From assembly GCF_000025005.1 (NCBI RefSeq), contig NC_013525.1:186001-250000 (forward strand): DNA of 64,000 nt. The letters run 5' to 3'. The translations under genes were made by a program, and so were the position numbers. Below, piece by piece: positions 18,102 to 27,494 of this stretch (positions are counted from its first letter, which is position 1; each line of letters starts with the position of its first letter). Below the pieces are notes generated by a model. It had not been told where the DNA came from. It did no database searches and was given only the letters and a program-made list of their open reading frames with translations. The stretch is from Thermobaculum terrenum ATCC BAA-798 (lineage in GTDB: Bacteria; Chloroflexota; Chloroflexia; Thermobaculales; Thermobaculaceae).

Positions 18102-19070
18102 TTGACGGTCAAAGCAGAACAAAAACCTAAACCAATACCTACCGACCTTGAGACGAACTGGTGCTATTTCAAAGGGGAGATCATGCCTTTGGCTGACGCC
18201 AAGGTGAGCGTAGCTACCCATGCCTTAAACTATGGCACAGCATGCTTTGAAGGGATAAGAGCCTACTGGAATGACAACCAGCAGCAGATGTATGTGCTCA
18301 AGATGAGGGAGCACTACCAGAGATTCCTCCGTAACTGTGGCCTCATCAAAATTAAGCTAAACCAAACAGTGGAAGATCTTTGCAATATCACACTCGAAGT
18401 TTTACGCAAGAACCAATACAAGCAGGATGTATATATCCGACCTCTAGCCTTTAAGGCTACGCCCACCATCAAGCTTATGCTCAGTGGGCTGGAAGACGAA
18501 GTAACTATATACACCTTCCCTATGGGGAACTACGTAGATATATCGTCCGGGCTAAACGTCAGTATCTCTTCGTGGCAGAGAATCAATGATAATGCCATAC
18601 CGGCTAGAGGCAAGATATGTGGCGCTTATGTAAACAGCGCACTGGCCGTAGATGATGCTTTGCAAGCTGGCTTCGATGAAGCCATATTCCTTACTAAAGA
18701 TGGTAACGTGTCTGAAGGCAGCTCTTGTAACCTCTTTATCATTAGAGGTAAGGAGCTTATAACTCCGGCAGTCACTGAAGACATACTGGAGGGCATAACG
18801 CGTGCCGCCATTATTGAGCTGGTCAGCGCAGAAGAAGATCTGGGGTTGAGAGTAATTGAGAGACCGATCGATCGGTCAGAACTTTATCAGGCAGACGAAG
18901 TCTTCTTCTGCGGCACAGGAGTACAGGTATCGCCTGTTACACGTATAGATGACAGAGCTATAGGTAATGGCACTCCAGGTAAATTCACCTTGGAGATTCA
19001 AAAGCGTTACTTTGCCGCTGCCCGGGGAGACAATGACAAGTATATGCACTGGGTCACGCCAGTTTACTAA
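18102..19070 (+). CDS. ilvE: branched-chain amino acid aminotransferase
   Basis: A 322-residue fold-type IV PLP enzyme that transfers the amino group between glutamate and the 2-oxo acids of Leu, Ile and Val. Visible features are ALNYGTACFEGIRAY, the likely PLP Lys in ARGKICGAYVNSALA, and EGSSCNLFI with a later FFCGTGVQVSPV that holds the cofactor phosphate. Start TTG, with TGGAGG 8 bases upstream. It is co-transcribed with leuA and leuB. Confidence 0.96.
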   Translation: MTVKAEQKPKPIPTDLETNWCYFKGEIMPLADAKVSVATHALNYGTACFEGIRAYWNDNQQQMYVLKMREHYQRFLRNCGLIKIKLNQTVEDLCNITLEVLRKNQYKQDVYIRPLAFKATPTIKLMLSGLEDEVTIYTFPMGNYVDISSGLNVSISSWQRINDNAIPARGKICGAYVNSALAVDDALQAGFDEAIFLTKDGNVSEGSSCNLFIIRGKELITPAVTEDILEGITRAAIIELVSAEEDLGLRVIERPIDRSELYQADEVFFCGTGVQVSPVTRIDDRAIGNGTPGKFTLEIQKRYFAAARGDNDKYMHWVTPVY

Positions 19071-19132
19071 AACTTACACCTTCCCTATTTGCTAATCTAG
19101 ATCAAAACATAAATGCAAATCGGAGTTGAAAG

Positions 19133-20254
19133 TTGAGCAAAGCTTATAACATAGCAGTTCTGCCAGGAGACGGAATAGGACAAGAAGTCGTGCCCGAAGC
19201 TGTCAGAGTTCTTAAGGCCATAGCTGATATATATGGGCATAGTTTCCAGTTTGAGGAGATGCTCGTAGGTGGCGCAGCCATAGACGCGTATGGCACACCG
19301 TTAAGAGACGAAGATCTAGAGAAGTGCAAGCAGGCAGATGCAGTATTGTTTGGGGCAAACGGTGGCCCTAAGTGGGATAACCCTAAAGCAGAGGTTAGGC
19401 CCGAGCAGGCATTACTCTGGCTTAGAAAAGGCTTGGAACTGTTCGCCAACCTGCGCCCAGTAAAAGTCACTGACTCTATGCTCGACGCTTCTCCACTCAA
19501 GCCCGAGCTGGTAAAGGGGGTAGACTTAGTCGTCGTCAGAGAGCTAACCGGCGGCATATACTTTGGCCAGCCATCCAAAAGATGGGAGGAAAACGGCCAG
19601 AGACATGCTGTGGATACCCTCTACTACAGCGAAGAGGAAATACGGCGCGTCGTACGTACAGCATGCGACATAGCCATGAGCAGACGTAAGAAGGTTACCA
19701 GCGTCGACAAAGCAAACGTACTATCCAGTTCCAGGTTGTGGCGAGAAGTAGCCACTGAGGTAGCCCAGGAATACCCAGAGATAGAGATGGAGCACATATT
19801 AGTAGATGCAATGACTATGCATATAATGCGAGCTCCCAAGAGCTTCGATGTAATAGTAACCGAGAATATGTTTGGCGACATCCTTACGGACGAGGCTGCC
19901 ATGCTTACTGGCTCTATAGGGCTGCTGCCATCTGCAAGCTTGGGAGCAAGAGTCAAGGAAAATGGGATACGCCCAGGGCTCTACGAACCTATCCACGGCT
20001 CCGCTCCAGACATAGCTGGGAAAGGCATAGCCAATCCGACAGCTACCATTCTCAGCGCTGCCCTAATGCTCAGATACTCGTTTGGTCTTGAAAATGAGGC
20101 CTCATCTATAGAACAGGCTGTATCCAAGGCATTGTCGGAAGGCAAGGCAACAGCAGACATCGTACGTGATGGCAAAGCACTCTCAACCCGAGAGATGACC
20201 GACGTAATAATCAACTACATCTACGAGAACTCCAAGTCTACTACGGGAGTATAA
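19133..20254 (+). CDS. leuB: 3-isopropylmalate dehydrogenase
   Basis: A 373-residue NAD-dependent enzyme that oxidises and decarboxylates 3-isopropylmalate. The family signature is present in NMFGDILTDEAAMLTGSIGL, with VRELTGGIYFGQP (substrate Arg/Tyr) and the NAD-binding EPIHGSAPDIAGKGIANP. TTG start with CGGAG upstream. The 62-base gap after ilvE is the widest in the second half of the operon, and I see no hairpin in it. It may also act on 3-methylmalate from the citramalate route. Confidence 0.96.
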   Translation: MSKAYNIAVLPGDGIGQEVVPEAVRVLKAIADIYGHSFQFEEMLVGGAAIDAYGTPLRDEDLEKCKQADAVLFGANGGPKWDNPKAEVRPEQALLWLRKGLELFANLRPVKVTDSMLDASPLKPELVKGVDLVVVRELTGGIYFGQPSKRWEENGQRHAVDTLYYSEEEIRRVVRTACDIAMSRRKKVTSVDKANVLSSSRLWREVATEVAQEYPEIEMEHILVDAMTMHIMRAPKSFDVIVTENMFGDILTDEAAMLTGSIGLLPSASLGARVKENGIRPGLYEPIHGSAPDIAGKGIANPTATILSAALMLRYSFGLENEASSIEQAVSKALSEGKATADIVRDGKALSTREMTDVIINYIYENSKSTTGV

Positions 20255-20277
20255 GCCTCTTTGAAGGAGATCCAGAA

Positions 20278-21876
20278 TTGAGACAGATAAAGATCTATGA
20301 CACTACTTTAAGAGATGGCTCTCAAATGGAGGGGATTTCCTTCTCTGTCGAGGACAAGCTGAAGTTGACAAGGCGCCTCGACGAGCTTGGAGTTCATTAC
20401 ATTGAGGGGGGCTGGCCAGGTTCCAATCCTAAGGACGCCGAATACTTTGAGAGGATGAAGAACATTCCTCTCAAGAATGCTAAGCTGGCAGCTTTCGGCT
20501 CAACGCGAAGAGCATACGCATCCGTTGAGGAAGACCTGAACCTGAGGATGCTGATCGAAGCTGGCACTCCAGTCATAACTCTGGTAGGCAAGAGTTGGGA
20601 CATGCAGGTACACGTGGTGCTAGGTTGCTCGTTAGAAGAGAACCTAGCTATGATCAAAGATTCCATAGCATTCTGTAAGTCCTACGGCAAGGAAGTATTC
20701 TTTGATGCAGAGCACTTCTTTGACGGATACAAGAATAATCCTGACTACGCTATGCGATGTATACACGCGGCTATAGAGGCTGGGGCGGATGCTGTAGTGC
20801 TGTGCGATACCAACGGGGGTAGAATGCCCGAGGAGATAGCGCAGGCCGTTGAGAAGGTCGTAGAAGAGACGAGAGCAATAGCAGCGACAAGGCCCTTTGA
20901 CGTCGGCATACACACCCACAACGACTCTGAATTGGCAGTAGCCAACACCTTGATAGCCGTGCAAAAAGGCGCTACCCAGGTCCAAGGGACTATAAATGGC
21001 TATGGTGAGCGTATAGGCAATGCTAACCTCTGCTCGATAATAGCCAATCTGGAACTGAAATACGGTTACCACACTATTGGCCGAGAAAAGGTAAAGGAGC
21101 TTACGTCTGTCTCAAGGTACTTCGCTGAAGTAGCTAACATGGCTCATGACGAAAGACTACCCTATGTTGGGGCAAAAGCCTTTACACATAAAGCTGGGCT
21201 GCATGTCAACGCTGTAGCCAAATCGGCTGAGACTTACGAACACCTACCACCTGAGCTAGTCGGAAACACCAGGCGAGTAACTATATCCGAGCTGGGTGGT
21301 AGATCCAACGTACTCATGAAGATGGCTCAGTTCGGACTGGAGGCGCATACCTCCTCGGAACAGGTAAGACAGGTGCTCGAAGAGGTAAAAAGGCTTGAAA
21401 AAGAGGGTTTTCAATTCGAAGATGCTGAAGCCTCATTCGAACTGCTGGTTCTTCGAGCACAGCCAGACTATGAACCACCATTTAGGCTACTGGATTTCAT
21501 GGTCGTATCCGAGAGCCGTAATGGCGGCGAGTTTCTGTCCGAGGCAACTGTGAAGATCAAGGTAGGTAACGAAGTGATGCACACAGCGGCAGATGGGGAC
21601 GGCCCTGTAAATGCCTTGGACAGGGCTATGCGCAAGGCACTTGCGCCATTCTATCCAGAACTTGATCCAGTACACCTTACGGACTATAAGGTACGAGTAT
21701 TGGATAACGAATCTGGAACTGCTGCTACAGTACGCGTATGGATCCAGTCCACTGACGGTAAGAGCACTTGGAATACCGTTGGTTCTTCAACCAACATTAT
21801 TGAAGCTAGCTGGTTGGCGCTTGCTGATAGCTTGGAGTATCCACTCCGATCAATCAGCAAGCGTAGGCTAAGATAA
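20278..21876 (+). CDS. cimA: (R)-citramalate synthase
   Basis: A 532-residue enzyme that condenses acetyl-CoA and pyruvate, giving 2-oxobutyrate for isoleucine without threonine. It has [21 protein letters not shown] and [10 protein letters not shown], typical of CimA rather than LeuA, and the metal motif [13 protein letters not shown]. Unlike the LeuA of this operon, it keeps the C-terminal LeuA_dimer regulatory domain (about residues 390-525), expected to sense isoleucine. TTG start with GAAGGAG upstream. Threonine dehydratase is also encoded at 58.7 kb, so two routes to 2-oxobutyrate coexist. Confidence 0.93.
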   Translation: MRQIKIYDTTLRDGSQMEGISFSVEDKLKLTRRLDELGVHYIEGGWPGSNPKDAEYFERMKNIPLKNAKLAAFGSTRRAYASVEEDLNLRMLIEAGTPVITLVGKSWDMQVHVVLGCSLEENLAMIKDSIAFCKSYGKEVFFDAEHFFDGYKNNPDYAMRCIHAAIEAGADAVVLCDTNGGRMPEEIAQAVEKVVEETRAIAATRPFDVGIHTHNDSELAVANTLIAVQKGATQVQGTINGYGERIGNANLCSIIANLELKYGYHTIGREKVKELTSVSRYFAEVANMAHDERLPYVGAKAFTHKAGLHVNAVAKSAETYEHLPPELVGNTRRVTISELGGRSNVLMKMAQFGLEAHTSSEQVRQVLEEVKRLEKEGFQFEDAEASFELLVLRAQPDYEPPFRLLDFMVVSESRNGGEFLSEATVKIKVGNEVMHTAADGDGPVNALDRAMRKALAPFYPELDPVHLTDYKVRVLDNESGTAATVRVWIQSTDGKSTWNTVGSSTNIIEASWLALADSLEYPLRSISKRRLR

Positions 21877-21907
21877 TCAAAATCATCTTCTGGAATCGGG
21901 GGACGCT

Positions 21908-23317
21908 ATGGCACCAAGGACACTTGCAGAGAAGGTTTGGGAAGATCACGTAGTACGTAGATCACCAGGAGAGCCTGACCTGCTTTATATTGATCTGCAT
22001 CTCGTGCATGAAGTTACATCTCCTCAGGCATTCGAAGGGCTAAGGCTCGCAGGGCGTAAAGTCCGTAGGCCAGATCTAACTCTGGCTACGATGGACCATA
22101 ATGTACCTACGACCGGCCTTCAGTTTGGAATAACAGATCCTATTTCTAGAGCTCAGGTAGAGGCTCTGAAGAAAAACTGTGCAGATTTTGGAATCAGATT
22201 ATTTGGGATGGGAGACCCCAGACAAGGCATAGTCCACGTCATAGGTCCTGAACAGGGACTGACACAGCCTGGAATGACCATAGTTTGTGGAGATAGCCAC
22301 ACTTCCACACACGGAGCTTTTGGCGCACTAGCTTTTGGAATCGGGACCAGCGAAGTTGAACACGTACTGGCTACACAATGTCTCTGGCAGCGAAAACCTA
22401 AGATGATGGCCATAGAAGTAAACGGAGAGCTGCCTATAGGTGTTACCGCTAAGGATATTATCCTTGGCATCATCGAGAAAATCGGCGTAGATGGTGGTAA
22501 TGGCCACATAATCGAGTATAGAGGCGATACCATCCGCTCACTCTCGATGGAACAGAGAATGACCATATGCAACATGTCCATAGAGGCCGGTGCGAGAGCA
22601 GGAATGATAGCGCCTGATGATACCACTTTCAAATACATTGAAGGGAGACCCCATGCCCCCAAAGGCAAAGCATGGGAGAAGGCGCTCGAGTATTGGCAAT
22701 CCCTGCCTACGGATGAGGGAGCCCAGTTCGATAAAGTGGTGAAGCTGGATGCAAGCCAGCTTGAGCCGTACGTGACATGGGGTACAAACCCAGGACAGTC
22801 GGTGAAGATCACTGGGAGAGTACCCGACCCCAGCGAAGCTAAGACGCCTGCAGAGAGGGAAGCTATGGAGCGGGCACTTAAGTACATGGGGCTTGAGCCT
22901 GGCACCCCCATGACAGAGATCAAGATAGATACTGTCTTCATAGGCTCTTGTACCAATGCACGTATAGAAGATTTAAGGGCTGCAGCTAAGATCCTTAATG
23001 GACGCAAGGTGGCTAAAGGCGTGCGTGCAATGGTTGTACCCGGCTCCATGCAAGTCAAGGCTCAAGCTGAAAGAGAAGGACTTGACAAGATATTCAAAGA
23101 AGCTGGGTTCGAGTGGAGAGATTCTGGATGCTCAATGTGTCTTGGTATGAACCCAGACATACTGGAGCCTGGCAAGAGAAGCGCATCCACCTCCAACCGA
23201 AACTTCGAGGGAAGACAGGGACCGGGTGGTAGAACCCACCTTATGTCTCCGATTATGGCTGCAGCTGCAGCTGTTGCCGGCCACCTGGTTGATGTGCGCG
23301 AATGGGAGGTTAAATAA
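21908..23317 (+). CDS. leuC: 3-isopropylmalate dehydratase, large subunit
   Basis: A 469-residue aconitase-family subunit with a [4Fe-4S] cluster. The ligands are visible as the Cys in [12 protein letters not shown] and the CSMCLG pair near residue 410. The substrate-loop segment [13 protein letters not shown] is intact. Together with LeuD it isomerises 2-isopropylmalate and probably citramalate. It is followed by leuD after only 3 bases. Confidence 0.97.
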   Translation: MAPRTLAEKVWEDHVVRRSPGEPDLLYIDLHLVHEVTSPQAFEGLRLAGRKVRRPDLTLATMDHNVPTTGLQFGITDPISRAQVEALKKNCADFGIRLFGMGDPRQGIVHVIGPEQGLTQPGMTIVCGDSHTSTHGAFGALAFGIGTSEVEHVLATQCLWQRKPKMMAIEVNGELPIGVTAKDIILGIIEKIGVDGGNGHIIEYRGDTIRSLSMEQRMTICNMSIEAGARAGMIAPDDTTFKYIEGRPHAPKGKAWEKALEYWQSLPTDEGAQFDKVVKLDASQLEPYVTWGTNPGQSVKITGRVPDPSEAKTPAEREAMERALKYMGLEPGTPMTEIKIDTVFIGSCTNARIEDLRAAAKILNGRKVAKGVRAMVVPGSMQVKAQAEREGLDKIFKEAGFEWRDSGCSMCLGMNPDILEPGKRSASTSNRNFEGRQGPGGRTHLMSPIMAAAAAVAGHLVDVREWEVK

Positions 23318-23320
23318 CCG

Positions 23321-23914
23321 ATGAAAGCTATCAACAAAGTAGAGGGCATAGTAGCACCCCTCGACAGACCTAACATAGATACCGACCAAATAATGCCTAA
23401 GCAGTTCCTGAAGAGAATCGAGCGTACAGGCTTCGGTCCATTCACATTCTATGACTGGAGAAAAGAGCCTGACTTTATTCTGAATCGACCAGAGTACCAG
23501 AACGCTAAGATATTAGCCACTGGACCGAACTTTGGATGTGGTTCATCCAGGGAACATGCTCCCTGGGGACTACAGGATATGGGGTTTGATGTGATTATAG
23601 CTCCAAGCTTCGCGGATATATTCCGAAACAACTGCACCAAGATTGGTCTACTATGCGTAGAGCTTCCTGAAGATCAGGTCAGGGAGATTATAAAACTTGC
23701 TCTAGATAATCCGGGAATAACTGGCAAGGTAGACATGGAGGCTCAGACCGTCGAGGTTGGAACCCTGAGGGCCAACTTCAATATAGATCCATTTGTCAAG
23801 CATAGACTTCTCAACGGGCTGGATGATATAGGGCTAACTCTGCAGCATGTAGCTGATATAGATGCTTACGAGGCAAGAAGACCCGAGTTCAAGCCTGTTA
23901 CTATATTGAGCTAA
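23321..23914 (+). CDS. leuD: 3-isopropylmalate dehydratase, small subunit
   Basis: A 197-residue swivel domain with NIDTDQIMPKQFLKRIERTGFG and GCGSSREHAPWGL, of the E. coli LeuD type (about 200 residues) rather than the short archaeal type. It is the last gene of the ilv-leu operon. A strong palindromic terminator follows 31 bases later. Confidence 0.97.
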   Translation: MKAINKVEGIVAPLDRPNIDTDQIMPKQFLKRIERTGFGPFTFYDWRKEPDFILNRPEYQNAKILATGPNFGCGSSREHAPWGLQDMGFDVIIAPSFADIFRNNCTKIGLLCVELPEDQVREIIKLALDNPGITGKVDMEAQTVEVGTLRANFNIDPFVKHRLLNGLDDIGLTLQHVADIDAYEARRPEFKPVTILS

Positions 23915-23945
23915 CCTTGAATTTATAACTAAACCTAGTCCGAAC

Positions 23946-23979
23946 ATGAGGCAGGGGAGATATATCTCCCCTGCCTCAT
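23946..23979. terminator. bidirectional terminator between leuD and ilvD
   Basis: A perfect 34-base palindrome with 17-base arms (ATGAGGCAGGGGAGATA and its complement). It lies between the convergent leuD and ilvD stops and is G/C-rich in the middle of each arm. It has no marked U-tract on either side, but its position and symmetry suit termination or 3'-end protection of both transcripts. Confidence 0.8.
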
Positions 23980-23991
23980 TATGTGAGGAGT

Positions 23992-25692
23992 CTAGAGAAA
24001 GGCTTTGGTTACAGCACCCTCGGAGGCTGAAGATACTAGAGCCGCATACTTGGCAAACACACCAGATGTGTAACGAGGGGCAGGTGCTTTCCACTCCTGC
24101 ATTCTAGCCGTGATCACCTCTTGAGGTAGGTCTACCTCCAGTTTCTTATTATCAAGGTCTATGGTTACTATATCTCCCTCTCGTAGGGCAGCTATAGGAC
24201 CACCTACTGCAGCCTCAGGAGAAACGTGTCCCACCATCAGTCCACGAGTAGCCCCACTAAACCTTCCATCAGTAAGGAGTGCTACCGAATCTCCAAGGCC
24301 TTCACCTACTATCGCGCTAGTGACACCTAGCATCTCCCTCATCCCAGGACCACCTTTTGGCCCTTCATATCTAATCACTACAACATCTCCAGGATTTATC
24401 TGCTTGTTGATTACTGCATCCATGGCATCTTCTTCACAGTCGAATACTCTCGCTGGGCCCTTATGATATGTCCTACCACTCGCAGCTATCTTTACCACTG
24501 CGCCTTCAGGTGCGAGATTGCCCTTGAGTATCACTAGCCCGCCCACTGGACTCTTAGGATTATCAAGGCTCAATATAACTTGCTGGCCAGGTTTCCTCTC
24601 CTGAACGTTTGCGACTTCCTCGGCAAGTGTTCTGCCTGTGGGTGTTAGCTGACTACCATCTATCTTACCGCCTTCGATAAGCCTCTTCAGTATCAACTCT
24701 ATACCACCAGCTTCATAGACATCGACCGCTGTGTACTTACCAGACGGCCTCAAGTCAGTGATAACTGGAGTATTCTCACTTATCTCATTGAAGTCATCTA
24801 TAGTCAACTCTACTCCTGCCTCTCGCGCTATAGCCAACAGGTGTAGTACTGCATTGGTAGACCCTCCAGTTCCGGTAGCAGCAGCGATGCCGTTAAGGAA
24901 AGCTTGCCTGGTGAGTATATCGCTCGGCTTTAGTCCTCTCTTGAGTTGATCAACCACCAATTTACCTGCTTCGTAGCAAATCCTCTTCTTATCCGGATGA
25001 GGTTGAGGGGTAGATCCAGACCCAACAGGGGCTATACCCAGGGCTTCTATAACTGTAGCCATAGTATTGGCAGTGTATTGCCCTCCACAGGCACCAATAC
25101 CTGGGCAAGCTACCTTTTCAAGCTCGGTAAGTTCTTCATCCGTAATCTTGCCAGCTGCCGCCGCACCTATGGCCTCATAAACATCCTGGATGTTCACATC
25201 TCTACCCTTGTATTTGCCTGGATAGATAGTACCTGTATAAATAAGAAAACCCGGTATATCCAACCTCGCTAGGGCCATAGCTCCAGCTGGGATTGTTTTA
25301 TCACAAGCCACAAGGATGACCATGGCATCAAACATATGCCCTCGCCCCACCAGTTCTATGGAGTCGGCAATCACCTCACGGCTTATCAAGGAGGCCTTCA
25401 TACCTTCAGTGCCCATAGTGATACCATCGCTTATAGCGACGGTGTTTACCTCTACAGGCACAGCTCCGGCATCTCTAATCCCTCGCTTGACATGTTCTGC
25501 GAGCTCTCTATGACCATAGTTACAGGGCATTGTCTCTATCCAGCAGTGTGCTACTCCTATAACGGGCTTATGGAAATCCTCGTCGGTCCATCCTATGGCC
25601 CGTAGCATGGATCTGGCACCTGCCCTCTCACGCCCCTCAACTATGGTTCTGCTTTTGTGCCTAGGATCAAATCCAGTCGATGCGTCGCTCAT
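23992..25692 (-). CDS. ilvD: dihydroxy-acid dehydratase
   Basis: A 566-residue Fe-S dehydratase that converts dihydroxy acids to the 2-oxo acids of Val and Ile. Cluster and metal ligands are visible in the first Cys segment MPCNYG, in ILVACDKTIPAG, and in ACPGIGACGGQYTANTM. The C-terminal half has DGRFSGATRGLMVGHVSPEA. It is transcribed towards the ilv-leu operon as a separate unit, with GGAGG upstream of its ATG. No T-box is visible before it, so it may be regulated differently from the rest of the pathway. Confidence 0.97.
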   Translation of the reverse strand: MSDASTGFDPRHKSRTIVEGRERAGARSMLRAIGWTDEDFHKPVIGVAHCWIETMPCNYGHRELAEHVKRGIRDAGAVPVEVNTVAISDGITMGTEGMKASLISREVIADSIELVGRGHMFDAMVILVACDKTIPAGAMALARLDIPGFLIYTGTIYPGKYKGRDVNIQDVYEAIGAAAAGKITDEELTELEKVACPGIGACGGQYTANTMATVIEALGIAPVGSGSTPQPHPDKKRICYEAGKLVVDQLKRGLKPSDILTRQAFLNGIAAATGTGGSTNAVLHLLAIAREAGVELTIDDFNEISENTPVITDLRPSGKYTAVDVYEAGGIELILKRLIEGGKIDGSQLTPTGRTLAEEVANVQERKPGQQVILSLDNPKSPVGGLVILKGNLAPEGAVVKIAASGRTYHKGPARVFDCEEDAMDAVINKQINPGDVVVIRYEGPKGGPGMREMLGVTSAIVGEGLGDSVALLTDGRFSGATRGLMVGHVSPEAAVGGPIAALREGDIVTIDLDNKKLEVDLPQEVITARMQEWKAPAPRYTSGVFAKYAALVSSASEGAVTKAFL

Positions 25693-25823
25693 ATGCAGCC
25701 TCCGAAGATCTTAGAAATTTGAGGTACAGGTTTATTGTACAAGTTTTACTCTATTTGAGGACTAAAAGTCTAAACTTCACACTCCCCAACTTCTACATGA
25801 TGCAAACTAGACAGGCAGAGACT

Positions 25824-26372
25824 ATGATCTATCAAAAAGGATATTCAGCGTCTATGAGTTCTCCGCCTGATGGTATAGAGCTGTCTCATTGGGAAGAGCG
25901 CAGAAGTATACATAGTCGTGCTAATCCGACCCCGCTGATTATACTCTCATTGATCATAATAGTAAGCTTATCTGGAATATTAGGCCCTATGCGCCACAGA
26001 GCGACGTCTCAAAACAACACTTCGGTGCTGGAGATCGAAGGTCCAAGGTTCATACGCACAGGAGAGATCTTTGAGATGAGGATACACATAACTCCAAGAA
26101 CGGAGTTGAAGAACACTGTGCTAAGTGTATCTGCGGATTTATGGAAGGATATGACCATAAACACAATGTCTCCAGCTCCACAGGAGGAGTCCTCCGAAAA
26201 TGGCAACTTTAGATTTTTGTTCGGCAACCTCAGCAGTAATAAAGAGTTCCTAGTAAAAGTAGACTTGCAAATAAACCCCAGCTTGAGGGGGCAAAACCAT
26301 GGCACTATCAGATTGCTTAGCAACGGTGCAGAAATCAACAGAGTTGACTACTCCATAATGGTGTGGCCGTAA
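25824..26372 (+). CDS. single-pass membrane protein with extracytoplasmic domain, unknown
   Basis: About 182 residues. A cytoplasmic segment of about 40 residues is followed by one hydrophobic helix (PLIILSLIIIVSLSGILGP) and an all-beta-looking outer domain rich in Thr, Asn and Ser. The outer part resembles an Ig-like or DUF11-like sandwich in pattern only; I do not recognise the family. The start is uncertain: ATG at 25824 (AGGCAG upstream) or ATG at 25854. Its stop lies one base before the DUF421 gene, so the two are probably an operon and may act together at the membrane. Confidence 0.6.
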   Translation: MIYQKGYSASMSSPPDGIELSHWEERRSIHSRANPTPLIILSLIIIVSLSGILGPMRHRATSQNNTSVLEIEGPRFIRTGEIFEMRIHITPRTELKNTVLSVSADLWKDMTINTMSPAPQEESSENGNFRFLFGNLSSNKEFLVKVDLQINPSLRGQNHGTIRLLSNGAEINRVDYSIMVWP

Positions 26373-26373
26373 G

Positions 26374-26868
26374 ATGGACATAGTCATTAGAGCAACAGTT
26401 ATATTCTGGGGACTTTATATTCTCATAAGGCTACTTGGGAAAAGAGAGCTTGCACAGATGACTCCCTTTGAACTTATAGTGCTGGTCGTGATGGGAGATC
26501 TTATACAGCAGGGCATAACTCACAACGATTTCTCACTAACCGGGGCGCTTATAGCCATTACGACATTCGGCTTTTGGGCAGCAAGCATCTCCTGGGCAAC
26601 ATATCTATCTAGAAGGTTCGAGCAATTCTTTGATGGTAAGCCTATAGTTATAGTCAGAGACGGTCGATATATAGAACCTAACATGCGAAATGCCAGGGTG
26701 ACGCGATCAGAGGTAGAGTCCGAGATGAGGTTAGCCGGTATAGCTAACATATCCAACGTGGCGTGGGCCATAATAGAACCTAAAGGCAGAATAAGCTTCA
26801 TACAAAGCCAGGGCGATCAACAGTCACAACAAAGCCAGTCAGAAGAGGACATGGCAGGTACAATGTGA
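26374..26868 (+). CDS. DUF421 (YetF-like) membrane protein
   Basis: 164 residues. Three N-terminal membrane helices are followed by a cytoplasmic DUF421 domain with GKPIVIVRDGRYIEPNMRNARVTRSEVESEMR, the hallmark of this family (YetF, YkjA, YrbG relatives). The length fits the short members. The exact role of the family is unknown; some members are linked to stress and spore-related functions. It ends in a Gln/Ser-rich tail. Confidence 0.85.
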   Translation: MDIVIRATVIFWGLYILIRLLGKRELAQMTPFELIVLVVMGDLIQQGITHNDFSLTGALIAITTFGFWAASISWATYLSRRFEQFFDGKPIVIVRDGRYIEPNMRNARVTRSEVESEMRLAGIANISNVAWAIIEPKGRISFIQSQGDQQSQQSQSEEDMAGTM

Positions 26869-26888
26869 CAGTCAACAGGAGGTGTCTC

Positions 26889-27224
26889 ATGAACAGCAAC
26901 CCCAAAGTCACTAGGTGGCCAGGCGATACCCCTCCAACAGACGAGCAGATACAACAGATTATGAGAAGGGAAAACCTCCCATTTTATACTTGGTCGAATT
27001 CTCCTGGCGACGTATATGCTCCGCACTCTCATTCTTACCACAAGGTATTGTATGTGGCTAAAGGTTCCATAACATTTGGTTTTCCAGAAACACAAACCAA
27101 GATCGAGATGCATCCAGGTGATAGACTCGATCTACCCCCAGGCATCGTACATGATGCGATCGTTGGGTCTGAGGGAGTAGTATGCATTGAGGGCCACAGA
27201 TACGATACCGGTAAGGAGAGCTAG
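26889..27224 (+). CDS. single-domain cupin protein
   Basis: A 111-residue cupin. The metal-binding motif 1 is HSHSYHKVLYVAKGSITF (HxHxxxKxxxxxxG), and motif 2 is PGDRLDLPPGIVHDA. The ATG at 26889 is chosen for its strong SD AGGAGGTG; an upstream GTG at 26865 overlaps the preceding gene. Cytoplasmic. Substrate unknown: small cupins include sugar isomerases, dioxygenases and sensors. The gene is 2 bases ahead of the zinc-finger gene. Confidence 0.85.
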   Translation: MNSNPKVTRWPGDTPPTDEQIQQIMRRENLPFYTWSNSPGDVYAPHSHSYHKVLYVAKGSITFGFPETQTKIEMHPGDRLDLPPGIVHDAIVGSEGVVCIEGHRYDTGKES

Positions 27225-27226
27225 GC

Positions 27227-27412
27227 ATGCAGCAGGACCATAAGTATAAATGCGACGTCTGTCACTCCATGTTCCGCACACTCGAAGAACTTGAAGAGCA
27301 CGGACGACAAGCTCATGAGGTCTCTAGTCCAGACTATCCCTGCCCTACCTGCAATAAGAAGTTTGCAACCCTAGAGGAACTAGAGAAGCATCGCAAGAAC
27401 TACCATCCGTAA
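27227..27412 (+). CDS. 61-residue protein with two C2H2 zinc fingers
   Basis: Two near-identical C2H2 units cover nearly the whole protein: Cys9-Cys12-His25-His30 and Cys39-Cys42-His55-His60, each with spacing C-x2-C-x12-H-x4-H and a TLEELE helix. This is the spacing of eukaryotic-type fingers; bacterial Ros/MucR fingers have x9. The helix faces are acidic (LEELEEH), so protein or RNA binding is as likely as DNA binding. The SD AAGGAG is clear. The fingers look like an internal duplication. It is co-transcribed with the cupin gene. Confidence 0.85.
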   Translation: MQQDHKYKCDVCHSMFRTLEELEEHGRQAHEVSSPDYPCPTCNKKFATLEELEKHRKNYHP

Positions 27413-27451
27413 ATCTCTCTAGCAGTCCATCCATACTTTCTGATAACCTGC

Positions 27452-27469
27452 TGACAGTAGATGCTGTCA
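27452..27469 (+). promoter_or_regulatory. inverted repeat upstream of the CE7 esterase gene
   Basis: TGACAG and CTGTCA flank a 6-base centre. It lies 26 bases before the esterase start codon and 40 bases after the zinc-finger gene. It could be a repressor site or a weak hairpin, and no U-tract follows. Confidence 0.35.
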
Positions 27470-27494
27470 TAACCTTATTATGGAGGAGTTGGGC

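Noticed and set aside
22153-23058. 301-codon open frame antisense to leuC
   Set aside because: It lies wholly inside leuC, which has all its motifs, has no SD of its own and encodes a Pro/Ser-rich sequence without a recognisable domain. It is a codon-bias shadow.
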